Position numbers and translations under genes: made by a program. From contig JAFANK010000149.1 of the NCBI GenBank assembly GCA_019232725.1, positions 1 through 15,493 of the forward strand: a stretch of 15,493 bases of DNA. Direction: 5' to 3'. Below are positions 1 through 6,937 of the stretch, in pieces; the first letter of the stretch is position 1, and the number at the start of each line of letters is the position of its first letter. The DNA is from Vulcanimicrobiota bacterium (GTDB lineage Bacteria > Vulcanimicrobiota > Vulcanimicrobiia > Eremiobacterales > Eremiobacteraceae). The notes below the pieces were generated by a model. The model saw nothing but the letters and a program-made list of their open reading frames with translations, ran no database searches and had not been told where the DNA came from.

Positions 1-53
1 CCTATCACTACGCTCTCGTCGCTCAAAAAGCGGCCACCTGAGGCTGGAAAAAC
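1..53 (+). other. Window edge, possible tail of an upstream gene
   Basis: Two forward frames are open from the left edge. One ends in TGA at 39-41 and the other in TGA at 55-57, the latter overlapping the ATG at 54. Either could be the last codons of an upstream gene truncated by the window, but a tail this short cannot be identified. The purine-rich stretch GGAAAAA just before position 54 can serve as ribosome-binding site for the next gene. Confidence 0.2.
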
Positions 54-443
54 ATGACGACATTGACACTCGATCAAATGAAGCGATTTGTCAGAGGTCA
101 CTTTGAGGACTTTGTGAACCGTCGTGACGCCGCAGCGATCCGCCGCAATATGACGCCAGATTTCTTGGATCACGATGGGCCAGATGGGAAGCCCACAGGC
201 GTGGCCGGCGACGAACAGATGATGCTCGCGATGTACCAAGCAATGCCGGATTTGCGGATCACGGTAGAAGACACGATCGCCGAAGGCGACAAAGTCATGT
301 GCCGCAACGTCTGGCGCTGGACAGATCCCCAATCCAAGAAGAAAATGCAGTTCCATGGGTTCGTGCTGTGGCGCTTCGAAGGTGATAAGATCGCCGAACG
401 ATGGGCCACGGTCACGCGACCGGCTGAGGATGCCGCCGACTAG
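54..443 (+). CDS. SnoaL-like / NTF2-fold protein (ester cyclase-like)
   Basis: This 129-residue protein has the size and pattern of a SnoaL-like polyketide cyclase/NTF2-superfamily member. An N-terminal helix pair (about residues 5-34) is followed by FLDHD at 37-41. After that come a helix with a PDL turn near residue 65, the strand pair around ITVEDTIAEGDKVMCR, and a closing strand with FHGFVLWRFEGDKI near residue 105. The fold is a cone-shaped alpha+beta barrel used by many small hydrolases, isomerases and cyclases; no substrate can be read from the sequence. Many such proteins are annotated ester cyclase without biochemical proof. The ATG at 54 sits a few bases after a GGA-rich stretch. 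The next gene starts 12 bases downstream in the same direction, so they are probably co-transcribed. The family call is fairly safe; the function is unknown. Confidence 0.8.
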   Translation: MTTLTLDQMKRFVRGHFEDFVNRRDAAAIRRNMTPDFLDHDGPDGKPTGVAGDEQMMLAMYQAMPDLRITVEDTIAEGDKVMCRNVWRWTDPQSKKKMQFHGFVLWRFEGDKIAERWATVTRPAEDAAD

Positions 444-455
444 AAGGAACACGCG

Positions 456-1049
456 GTGAACAAGTCCCGGTTCGAGGCATTCTCGGACGGCGTGTTCGCC
501 TTTGCGATCACGCTGCTCGTGTTGGGGTTCTCGCTTCCGGCCGAACGGCTGACGTCGAACCACAGCCTTGCGGTTGCATTGCTCGCGCAGTGGCCGAGCC
601 TCATCGCTTACGCACTCAGTTTCGCAGTGATCGGCATCATGTGGCAAAACCATCATGCGCTCTTTCGGCGAGTCGCTCGTGTCGACCGCGCCACCGTCTA
701 TTGGAATCTCTTGCTGCTCGCGGGCACGGCATTCATCCCGTTCGCGACCAGCACGCTCGGGCGCTATCCCACGATGACCGCATCGACGTTTCTCTACGGT
801 CTCGCGCTATCGGAAACTGCGACCTGTTACAATGTGATGCTGCGGCACCTCGCTCGATCGGGACTCTTCGAGCCGAGCGTGAGTGATGCCACGATCGCCA
901 CCACGATCCGCGCGTACACGACGGGCTGGATAACCTATGCTGCGGCGACGCTTCTGGCCCTCGTGCTGCCTGTTGCCAGTTTTGCCGCTTACATCGTCAT
1001 CGCCGTGTATTATCTCATCCCACGCGGGGTGGATTCAGACCACGCCTAG
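456..1049 (+). CDS. TMEM175 family potassium channel (DUF1211)
   Basis: A 197-residue integral membrane protein. Its N terminus carries the TMEM175 signature: R5 followed by FSDGVFAFAITLLVL at residues 9-23. This forms the pore-lining first helix, and hydrophobic residues in it act as the filter in studied bacterial homologues. A second hallmark is W63-x-x-H66-H67 at the end of the second or third helix. About six hydrophobic segments can be counted, and the length fits single-repeat bacterial members, which assemble as tetramers and pass potassium. The start is a GTG at 456, chosen because it places the signature at the extreme N terminus and follows AAGGAA by about seven bases. Just beyond the stop is a run of seven T (1055-1061), but I see no clear stem before it. 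The gene converges on the YciI-like gene, with 10 bases between them. Confidence 0.88.
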   Translation: MNKSRFEAFSDGVFAFAITLLVLGFSLPAERLTSNHSLAVALLAQWPSLIAYALSFAVIGIMWQNHHALFRRVARVDRATVYWNLLLLAGTAFIPFATSTLGRYPTMTASTFLYGLALSETATCYNVMLRHLARSGLFEPSVSDATIATTIRAYTTGWITYAAATLLALVLPVASFAAYIVIAVYYLIPRGVDSDHA

Positions 1050-1059
1050 ACAGGTTTTT

Positions 1060-1368
1060 TTAGTCCAAGGCTCTGGACGCAGCGACGTGCATGGAATGCA
1101 GCTCGAACGTGTTGAGTCCGGCCAGCACTGTGGGATCGTTTTCAAAGAAGCGACGCGCTTCAGCCTCATCGTCCACCGCAAGAACCGCCAGGCCGAAGCT
1201 GCCATCGTGGGTAGTGACTGGTCCATAGATCAAAAGCCGGCCCGCCTCAAACTGCGAGCGGGCGTAGCGGGCGTGCTCGGACATCAATTGCTTTTCACGA
1301 TCGGTCATGTCGCCAGGAAATGTCGGTCGTGGTGGGACGAGCTTTCCGAAGTAGAATTGCTTGCTCAT
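1060..1368 (-). CDS. YciI-like (YCII-domain) protein
   Basis: A 102-residue protein matching the YCII-related fold (a dimeric alpha-beta ferredoxin-like barrel). It begins with a strand (QFYFGKL). The conserved histidine follows at H32 in EHARY, then a helix, then GRLLIYGPV with the conserved GPV at 49-51. The strand SFGLAVLAV comes next, then a helix rich in Glu/Ala and a DP pair near 78-79 before a last strand. Residues equivalent to H32 and the Asp-Pro have been proposed as a catalytic site, but no reaction is established for most members. The ATG at 1368 has no strong Shine-Dalgarno sequence. The gene is divergent from the iron protein starting at 1447, so 1369-1446 must hold promoters for both. 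Confidence 0.82.
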   Translation of the reverse strand: MSKQFYFGKLVPPRPTFPGDMTDREKQLMSEHARYARSQFEAGRLLIYGPVTTHDGSFGLAVLAVDDEAEARRFFENDPTVLAGLNTFELHSMHVAASRALD

Positions 1369-1446
1369 GATGTCCAGCAGAGATTCGCGACGTGCCGGAC
1401 GAACACCCGGGCTCGCGTTTCGGCGACGCTGGAGGGGAGATCACGG

Positions 1447-3438
1447 ATGAGTAGGCTACTGGAGCGGCCTCGGCGGACGAAGCGCGTTTCGCCTGTCAAC
1501 ACACGAGAAGAGCTGCTCTACTTGCTGACGCGCGCGTCCGAGCTCGAGCATAGCCTGGCCTGTGTCTACTTGTACGCCGGCTACTCCTTGAAAAGCGACC
1601 TGCGTGAAGGCGGGTTGACCGAAGCCGAAACCGCGACGGTGAGGACGTGGAAACGAAAGCTGGCCGGGGTCGCCGTCGAGGAGATGCTGCACTTCGGCCA
1701 AGTGTGCAACTTGATGACGGCGGTGGGCGGCGCACCGCACTTCGCCCGATCCAATTTTCCGCTGCCGGCTTCGGCATTTCCGTTCGGCATCAACATCGCG
1801 CTCGAGCCGTTTTCGCAAGCGCTTATCGAACGATTCGTCTGCTATGAGATGCCGGAGCGAGGCGTGCTGCCCAAAGAGCGTGTCGGCCAGTATGAAGCGA
1901 TCCGCAAACGAGCGGCGGCGGATATCGATCGTTCTGAGTACGTCCGACTGCAAAACACGATCGAGCCCTTCGACGTGGACTTCCAGACGGTTGGAGAATT
2001 CTATCACAAGGTTGAGTCGGCGTTCCATGCGATTCCGACCGAGCGGCTTTTCATCGGCGACCCGGCCGCACAGGCAAGCCCGACCTATCTCGATTTTCCC
2101 AAAGAGCTCGTGCAAGTGACCGATGTAGCCTCGGCGTGCCGGGCGATCGACATGATCATCGAGCAGGGGGAGGCCCCGACTGCCGAGCACCCGGATGCGC
2201 ATTTCGTCGTCTTCGATTCGATCCGGCAAGAATACGAGAGCCTCGTCCAACGCGCTCGTGACGAGGGACGCGTATTCGACCCGGTGCGACCGCTACTGAC
2301 CAATCCGACGACGCGCGGCATCGCCCAGATCCCCAACACGAATCGGATCACGGATCCCCTTGGCCAGGAGCTCGCCGCGCTCTTCAATAGCGCCTACGCG
2401 GTGATGTTGATGATGCTCGCACGATTCTTCGCGCATGGTGAAGAGAGCGACGAGGAAATGCGGTTGCTCGCGCGGGGCACGCTGCGCATCATGGCATCCG
2501 GGCTGCGTCCGCTGGGCGAGGCGTTGGCGAAAACGCCGGCTGGACCGGAATACCCCGGCAAACATGCCGGCCCCACGTTCGGCTTTATGAGCGGCGTGCA
2601 TCTGCTGTCGCACAAGAAAGCGGCATGGATCTTTTTCCTGGAGCGGCTCTACGATCTGTCCACCCGGCTGACGAAGCTGAGCGAGCAACCAAACGTGCCG
2701 GAGGAGATCCAGGAAGCAGCGGCAGCCTTAGAGTCCGTCGCGGAACATCTCAGCCCGTTCATCCCCAAAGCGTTCGTGGCTGCAGTTCGTTCGGATGCGG
2801 AAGCGCGCAGCACGCAGACGACCATTAGGCCCGAACTCAACGGGCCCTATATCGTGCGGAATCTGCGAAAACTGACGAACTCTAAAGGCGATTCGCTCGC
2901 CGTTCGACCCGTTGTCGCGTTGTGCCGGTGCGGCGGTTCGCAGCTCAAACCGTACTGCGACGGGACGCACGCGCGGATCGGGTTCGTGAGCGCAAAGGAC
3001 CCCAACCGCGTGCCGGACCGTCTGGATCGGTACGATGCAGCAGACATCACCGTGCTCGACAATCGCGGCACGTGCTGTCACTTCGGCAACTGCACCGACC
3101 ACTTGCCGGCAGTGTTCCATAGCAAGGGTGAGCCGTTCGTCACGGCCGATGGTGCAAGCGCTGACGCGATCGAGGAGATCGTGCGCCAATGTCCATCCGG
3201 CGCTTTAGGGTTCATCCGCGATGGCGCGCCATACGAAGGCGAAAAGCGTGAGGGTGAGATCTACGTCGCCCACAACGCCAGCTACTATGTGCGCGGCGGT
3301 ATCGAGCTCGAAGGTGAGCCGATGAACGCAGGTGCCTCGCGCGAACACTATGCTCTTTGCCGGTGCGGCCATTCAAAGAACAAGCCGTTCTGCGACGGCA
3401 CGCACTGGTGGATCAAGTTCAACGATGACGACAACTAA
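1447..3438 (+). CDS. Ferritin-like / CDGSH / 4Fe-4S / CDGSH multidomain iron protein
   Basis: A 663-residue protein. The ATG at 1447 follows a strong GGAGGGGAG ribosome site (1431-1439). The frame stays open upstream to 937, but that part runs through the channel gene and opposite the YciI-like gene. Residues about 20-240 resemble the ferritin-like domain of VioB-type iminophenyl-pyruvate dimer synthase relatives: E34-H35 in the first helix and E78-E79-x-x-H82 in the second are likely diiron ligands. A second helical block (about 300-445) includes a Met-rich helix near 319-328. The C-terminal third has three cluster motifs. CDGSH 1 is C493-x-C495, P502, C504-D-G-T-H508. A divergent ferredoxin-like motif has C543, C544, C549 and C582-P. 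CDGSH 2 is C638-x-C640, P647, C649-D-G-T-H653. CDGSH motifs normally bind one 2Fe-2S cluster with three Cys and one His. The combination suggests a cytosolic redox or iron/oxygen-handling role. The substrate is unknown. Confidence 0.88.
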   Translation: MSRLLERPRRTKRVSPVNTREELLYLLTRASELEHSLACVYLYAGYSLKSDLREGGLTEAETATVRTWKRKLAGVAVEEMLHFGQVCNLMTAVGGAPHFARSNFPLPASAFPFGINIALEPFSQALIERFVCYEMPERGVLPKERVGQYEAIRKRAAADIDRSEYVRLQNTIEPFDVDFQTVGEFYHKVESAFHAIPTERLFIGDPAAQASPTYLDFPKELVQVTDVASACRAIDMIIEQGEAPTAEHPDAHFVVFDSIRQEYESLVQRARDEGRVFDPVRPLLTNPTTRGIAQIPNTNRITDPLGQELAALFNSAYAVMLMMLARFFAHGEESDEEMRLLARGTLRIMASGLRPLGEALAKTPAGPEYPGKHAGPTFGFMSGVHLLSHKKAAWIFFLERLYDLSTRLTKLSEQPNVPEEIQEAAAALESVAEHLSPFIPKAFVAAVRSDAEARSTQTTIRPELNGPYIVRNLRKLTNSKGDSLAVRPVVALCRCGGSQLKPYCDGTHARIGFVSAKDPNRVPDRLDRYDAADITVLDNRGTCCHFGNCTDHLPAVFHSKGEPFVTADGASADAIEEIVRQCPSGALGFIRDGAPYEGEKREGEIYVAHNASYYVRGGIELEGEPMNAGASREHYALCRCGHSKNKPFCDGTHWWIKFNDDDN

Positions 3439-3459
3439 GCACGCCGGCGGGCTCGCAGC

Positions 3460-4071
3460 ATGATCACGCTCGGATTTGTGATCACATCGCTGGTCGTCGT
3501 CCTCGTTCCAGGAACAGGCGTGCTCTTCACGGTCTCAACCGCACTCGTCCATGGCCGGAAAGCCAGCTTGTTTGCTGCGCTCGGCTGCACGGCCGGCATC
3601 CTGCCGCATCTGTTTGCCACCGTATTTGGGTTGGCCGCGATCATGCACCAAAGCGCCCTGGCCTTTCAGGCGCTGAAGTCAGCGGGAGTCGCGTATCTCC
3701 TCTATGTGGCATATGCGACGTGGAAAGACAAAGGTGGCTTGAGCGTCAAGGCCGCACCCGGGCGCAGTGCGCCGTCTCTTGCGGTCAAGGCAGTCCTACT
3801 CAACGTGCTGAACCCGAAGCTGACGATATTTTTCCTGGCGTTCTTGCCGCAGTTTGTCCGGCCGGCACAAACGCCGACCATCATCCAGCTGCTCACGCTC
3901 AGCGGCGTATTCATGGCTATGACGCTTGTGATCTTCATCCTATATGGACAGCTGGCGCACGCGTTCAGCAAGGTCGTGCTTGGGTCTCGGCAGGTGCAAG
4001 ACTGGTTGCGGCGAGCTTTTTCAGCGGCCTTTGTCGGCGTGGGCATCGATCTCGCACTGTCAGAGCGCTGA
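3460..4071 (+). CDS. LysE/RhtB family amino-acid or metabolite exporter
   Basis: A 203-residue inner-membrane protein with about six hydrophobic segments, the usual length for the LysE/RhtB superfamily. Typical motifs are P17-G18-T19-G20 at the end of the first helix, the G-R-K loop at 32-34, and N118-P119-K120 leading into FLPQF at 128-132. Members export amino acids such as lysine, threonine or homoserine lactone, or small toxic metabolites; the substrate cannot be predicted here. The ATG at 3460 lies 21 bases after the stop of the multidomain iron protein, so co-transcription is likely, although the ribosome site is weak. The hairpin at 4164-4190 may end this transcript. Confidence 0.88.
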   Translation: MITLGFVITSLVVVLVPGTGVLFTVSTALVHGRKASLFAALGCTAGILPHLFATVFGLAAIMHQSALAFQALKSAGVAYLLYVAYATWKDKGGLSVKAAPGRSAPSLAVKAVLLNVLNPKLTIFFLAFLPQFVRPAQTPTIIQLLTLSGVFMAMTLVIFILYGQLAHAFSKVVLGSRQVQDWLRRAFSAAFVGVGIDLALSER

Positions 4072-4163
4072 ACCGCCACGGGTCGCAAGCGAATTAGCCC
4101 AAGTGGATAGTCCACCCGGACATAGGGCTCACGGCAAAACAACTGATACAACCAAACACCCAG

Positions 4164-4190
4164 ACCCGGCGTTGTGTACGAGCGCCGGGT
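4164..4190. terminator. Probable bidirectional terminator hairpin
   Basis: ACCCGGCG at 4164-4171 is the exact reverse complement of CGCCGGGT at 4183-4190. A G-U pair and a T-A pair extend the stem to ten positions around a seven-base loop. It lies between two genes that converge (stop at 4071 on the plus strand, stop at 4222 on the minus strand), where a shared terminator is expected. The trailing T tracts are weak on both sides (GGGTATTT on the plus strand), so it is not a textbook intrinsic terminator. Confidence 0.5.
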
Positions 4191-4221
4191 ACGGGTATTT
4201 CCAGTCGTGTTATGTGGCCCT

Positions 4222-4728
4222 TTAGTAACCGGACGGCATTGAGGTCGGTGACGGTCCAGGAGAGGCACTGCTCGCAAGCGGTCGCGCAATGTGCCACATG
4301 CCGCCGAAAGCGGTTACACCATCGCCACTTGTGCTGCCCGGGCTTTTGTCCAAGGTGAATGTGTACAAGGGCCGGCCGTTGTACGCGAGCTGCATCGTGT
4401 TATCGCTCCGCGTGATTGCAGTCCACGACGCCGGTAGGCTCATCGTCGGTGGTGCAAGCGCGGGCCACACGGTGGCGCAGGTGGCATTGCAGACCGAGTG
4501 GCCTGGCGATGCGAGGTCTGCATCGAACACGTAGACTGTGAATCCAGCCCCATTGACGAACCCTGGTGCTCCGTTGAGCATCGCGGTCGACAGGGGTTGC
4601 CTGACATTGTTGCTCGGCTGGACACTCGCGCCGCCGCCGCTACCGCTACAGGCTGCGAGCAGCACCGTCGCGCCGATGAGGAAGCTCAAGAGTCGGACGG
4701 AGGAAAACCGCACTGTCTTTGATTTCAT
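4222..4728 (-). CDS. Lipoprotein with Yx(F/W/Y)xxD secreted repeats (COG4315-like)
   Basis: A 168-residue exported lipoprotein. A basic N terminus and hydrophobic core precede the lipobox L24-A-A-C27, followed by a Gly/Ser-rich linker. The mature part carries the two-part repeat of COG4315 predicted lipoproteins. The first is GFTVYVFDAD (motif Y-x-F-x-x-D), with a following pair of Cys in SVCNATCATVWPAL. The second is NGRPLYTFTLDKSPG (Y-T-F-T-L-D), then a Gly-rich GVTAFGGMWH ending. The tail is Ser/Pro-rich. The family is common in soil and Actinobacteria-like genomes and its function is not established. The frame is open upstream to 5010, but the ATG at 4728 places the signal peptide correctly and is preferred. 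It is divergent from the bacterioferritin-like gene. Confidence 0.85.
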   Translation of the reverse strand: MKSKTVRFSSVRLLSFLIGATVLLAACSGSGGGASVQPSNNVRQPLSTAMLNGAPGFVNGAGFTVYVFDADLASPGHSVCNATCATVWPALAPPTMSLPASWTAITRSDNTMQLAYNGRPLYTFTLDKSPGSTSGDGVTAFGGMWHIARPLASSASPGPSPTSMPSGY

Positions 4729-4842
4729 GAAGCACTCTCTTACGATATGCCCCGTGGCACCAAGAGTACGGTGCGCGGCTGAAAAACGGGTGAGTGAAGA
4801 AGGCTTCGGAAAACGGCTGCCTGGCGGAGAGCCGGCAAGCGG

Positions 4843-4858
4843 ACAAACGTGTGTTTGT
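4843..4858. promoter_or_regulatory. 16-base dyad in divergent intergenic region
   Basis: ACAAAC at 4843-4848 and GTTTGT at 4853-4858 are perfect inverted repeats around GTGT. The dyad lies between the divergent lipoprotein (start 4728) and bacterioferritin-like (start 4930) genes, about 70 bases before the latter. It could be an operator for either gene. No known regulator site is recognised and no clear -35/-10 pair accompanies it. Confidence 0.3.
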
Positions 4859-4929
4859 GCGGCAATGACGGCCGAGGAACGAAGCAAAAAACCTGTGAAA
4901 CCGCACTCTCGAAAAGGAGAACGAACCGT

Positions 4930-5439
4930 ATGCCTACCGACAACGTCGTTCAGGTTTCTCGAGCCCAGTTGGCGGATCTGCTGAATGAAGATCTCGCCCG
5001 CGAATATCAAGCCATCATCGCGTACGTGGTCTACTCACAAGTGCTCAAAGGTCCTGAGTTCATGAATATCGCCGCGCAGCTAGAAGAGCACGCAAAGCAA
5101 GAACTGCAACACGCCATGATCATCTCACGCCAAATCGACTATCTCGGAAAAATGCCGACGGCAACACCGAAGCCAGTCCGGCTTTCGGCCAAAGCAAAAG
5201 ACATGCTGCGCTTCGACCTCGATAATGAGACGGAGACGATCCGGAACTACCAAGAACGAGTGCGTCAGTGCGAGCAACTTGGTGAGTTCGCGATGGCCGA
5301 GCAGATCCGTGACATTCTCGTCAACGAGCAGGACCATCAGATCGACCTGGCCACGGCGTTGGGCATAGAAGTGCCGGACAACTCCCAGAAGGGAAGAGGG
5401 CCAGCACCGGCGGCGGTGAGGGGACGAGGAAGACGCTAG
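4930..5439 (+). CDS. Bacterioferritin-like protein lacking the haem-ligand Met
   Basis: A 169-residue four-helix ferritin-family protein, predicted to oxidise and store iron in the cytosol. Alignment by eye to E. coli Bfr gives a complete diiron site: E25, E58 with H61, E99, and E132 with H135. The E25-E58 and E99-E132 spacings (33 each) equal those of Bfr E18-E51 and E94-E127. The position of Bfr Met52, the inter-subunit haem ligand, is Leu59 here, so classical haem binding is unlikely. An extra C-terminal tail from about residue 150 is rich in Gly, Pro and Arg and ends RGRGRR; it could bind nucleic acid or be disordered. The ATG at 4930 follows AAAAGGAGAACG, a strong ribosome site; the frame is open to 4849 but that extension has no support. 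The next gene follows after 22 bases. Confidence 0.88.
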   Translation: MPTDNVVQVSRAQLADLLNEDLAREYQAIIAYVVYSQVLKGPEFMNIAAQLEEHAKQELQHAMIISRQIDYLGKMPTATPKPVRLSAKAKDMLRFDLDNETETIRNYQERVRQCEQLGEFAMAEQIRDILVNEQDHQIDLATALGIEVPDNSQKGRGPAPAAVRGRGRR

Positions 5440-5461
5440 GGTCCAGCGACTGCTGCCCCCA

Positions 5462-5794
5462 ATGCTGAAGCGTTTTCTCACGCTATGGCTTGCTTTTGCC
5501 ATTGGCGTCGGACTGGGGAGCTGGTTGACGAGCCGCTACATCGGTTCGTGCGACGCCAAGATCATCGACGTCGACACCGACGCGCTGACGATAGCAGCTC
5601 AACAGGCACTCCCCGGAGCCATCACTGGTTCAGGCGTTGTCATATTCACGCTGAGTCCAACCGGCATACGGGTGCAATCGGATTCGATGTTCGCCAATCA
5701 GTCCTTTGACACGCGTGTTTTGGCGGTCACCCGCGGCTCGCCCGTAAAACTGGAGATCAGCGCAAAACTGTTGCAGAAGTTGTTGTCACACTAG
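5462..5794 (+). CDS. Small membrane-anchored protein of unknown function
   Basis: A 110-residue protein that I do not recognise. Residues 5-23 form one hydrophobic Gly-rich helix after a basic start (MLKR), read as an uncleaved signal anchor. The remaining 85 residues would lie outside the inner membrane. They alternate short hydrophobic strands (KIIDVDTDALTI, GSGVVIFTLSP, GIRVQSDS, PVKLEISAK), suggesting a small beta-rich domain. It contains a single Cys at residue 30. The ATG at 5462 has no obvious ribosome site but lies 22 bases after the bacterioferritin-like stop, so translation may depend on that gene. It ends seven bases before the convergent flavoprotein stop. Confidence 0.6.
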   Translation: MLKRFLTLWLAFAIGVGLGSWLTSRYIGSCDAKIIDVDTDALTIAAQQALPGAITGSGVVIFTLSPTGIRVQSDSMFANQSFDTRVLAVTRGSPVKLEISAKLLQKLLSH

Positions 5795-5800
5795 CGCAGG

Positions 5801-6937
5801 TCACGTCGCGCGCCCGAACCAACGCGCCCGGCGACTGGAACCAAATCGCTCCTTGTCCGCGCGAAGCTCGACCGATGGCGCATGGTACGCTCCGCTGGGT
5901 TCGGGCCCGGAGAGAAAATCGATATCAACGCGACCGATGCGCCCCCCACCGAACTCGATGTAACACGATCCCGTTCCGGCGTGGGGCACTTTTGCCCGAT
6001 TGGGCAAGAGATCGGCGATAATAGATGATGCCACGGTACGCGCTGCCCCTTCGGCAAACACGCCTGCTTTCGGCGTTCCCTGCCTCGCGCAATCACCGAT
6101 AGCATAGACGCCTGGAAATCGCGTTTGAAGCGTCTTTGGATTCGCGTGCACATAGCCGTCTTCGGTCATACCGCTGAGCTCGAGCACTTTTGGCGCTCGC
6201 TGCTTTGGGACGCCGAAGAAGAGATCGAATGGAAGCTCGGTCCCGTCATCGAGAACCGCCTTTTTTCCCCCATCGAGCGAGCTGACTTCGCGGTCGGCGA
6301 CAAACGTGATGTCGCGTTCCGCAAAGGCGGCGATCAGCGCCTTCGAGGTTTCAGGTGAGGGTGGCACCGGGGTTTCGAGAGGAAGCACGAGCGTTATCTC
6401 ACACGCGCTGCGCACACCCCGCGTGCTGAGGTAATCGTGCAGCAGCAGGGCGGCTTCGCTGGGCGCAGGTGGACATTTGTACGGCGCACCGCAGACGCCG
6501 ATCACGACGCGGCCTCCATGAAACCGCGTCAGCAGCTCGCCGAGTCGTGCTGCACCCGCAAGGGTGTAGAATTCGGTGCTTTCTGCCAAGCCAGGTGTGG
6601 CGTCGAAATCATAGTCGGCGCCGAGCGCCAGAACGAGCACGTCGCTCTCGAAGACGCCACCCTCAGTCGTGACGCGGCGAGTGACCGGGTCGATGGCAGT
6701 CACCGTCTGTTGGCAGATCCGCACGCCTGGCTTGACGAACTCCTTGTAGGGCAGGCGCACAGCTTGAGGCGTCGTCGCGCCGAAGAGCACATCGAGCTTT
6801 GAGTATCCAAAGATAAAGGCATCGCTCTTGTCGATGAGCGTCACATCGGCGCGATCATCCAGCGCTTCAGACAACGCGGTGCAGAGTTCGAGCCCGCCAA
6901 AGCCGGCGCCAAGAACGGTGATGTTATGCTTTGCCAT
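5801..6937 (-). CDS. FAD-dependent oxidoreductase, sulfide:quinone oxidoreductase-like
   Basis: A 378-residue flavoprotein of the SQR/flavocytochrome c sulfide dehydrogenase branch of the disulfide reductase-like superfamily. It shows G10-x-G12-x-x-G15 after the first strand and D36 ending the second strand (FAD ribose contact). The second FAD motif, VYAIGDCA, lies at 277-284. Cysteines at C149 and C155 (in PYKCPPAP) and C325 (GSCYIEFG) sit where this family keeps redox-active Cys. It is shorter than typical membrane-bound SQR and has no obvious C-terminal amphipathic helices, so it may be soluble; sulfide oxidation is an inference. The ATG at 6937 is chosen because GAGGAAG lies about six bases upstream; an in-frame ATG at 6952 is the alternative. 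It overlaps the macrodomain gene by 14 bases, suggesting translational coupling. Confidence 0.82.
   Translation of the reverse strand: MAKHNITVLGAGFGGLELCTALSEALDDRADVTLIDKSDAFIFGYSKLDVLFGATTPQAVRLPYKEFVKPGVRICQQTVTAIDPVTRRVTTEGGVFESDVLVLALGADYDFDATPGLAESTEFYTLAGAARLGELLTRFHGGRVVIGVCGAPYKCPPAPSEAALLLHDYLSTRGVRSACEITLVLPLETPVPPSPETSKALIAAFAERDITFVADREVSSLDGGKKAVLDDGTELPFDLFFGVPKQRAPKVLELSGMTEDGYVHANPKTLQTRFPGVYAIGDCARQGTPKAGVFAEGAARTVASSIIADLLPNRAKVPHAGTGSCYIEFGGGRIGRVDIDFLSGPEPSGAYHAPSVELRADKERFGSSRRARWFGRAT

Noticed and set aside
937..1446. Long upstream extension of the multidomain iron protein frame
   Set aside because: It lies inside the channel gene and opposite the YciI-like gene. The ATG at 1447 has a strong ribosome site and begins the recognisable ferritin-like region, so the open frame is chance in G+C-rich DNA.
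1456..2250. Long minus-strand frame opposite the iron protein
   Set aside because: No motif, high Arg/His content, and it exactly mirrors codons of a well-supported gene; a shadow frame.
4538..4984. Plus-strand frame crossing the lipoprotein and its upstream region
   Set aside because: It is antisense to a lipoprotein with a clear signal peptide and repeat motifs, and runs out of frame into the bacterioferritin-like gene.
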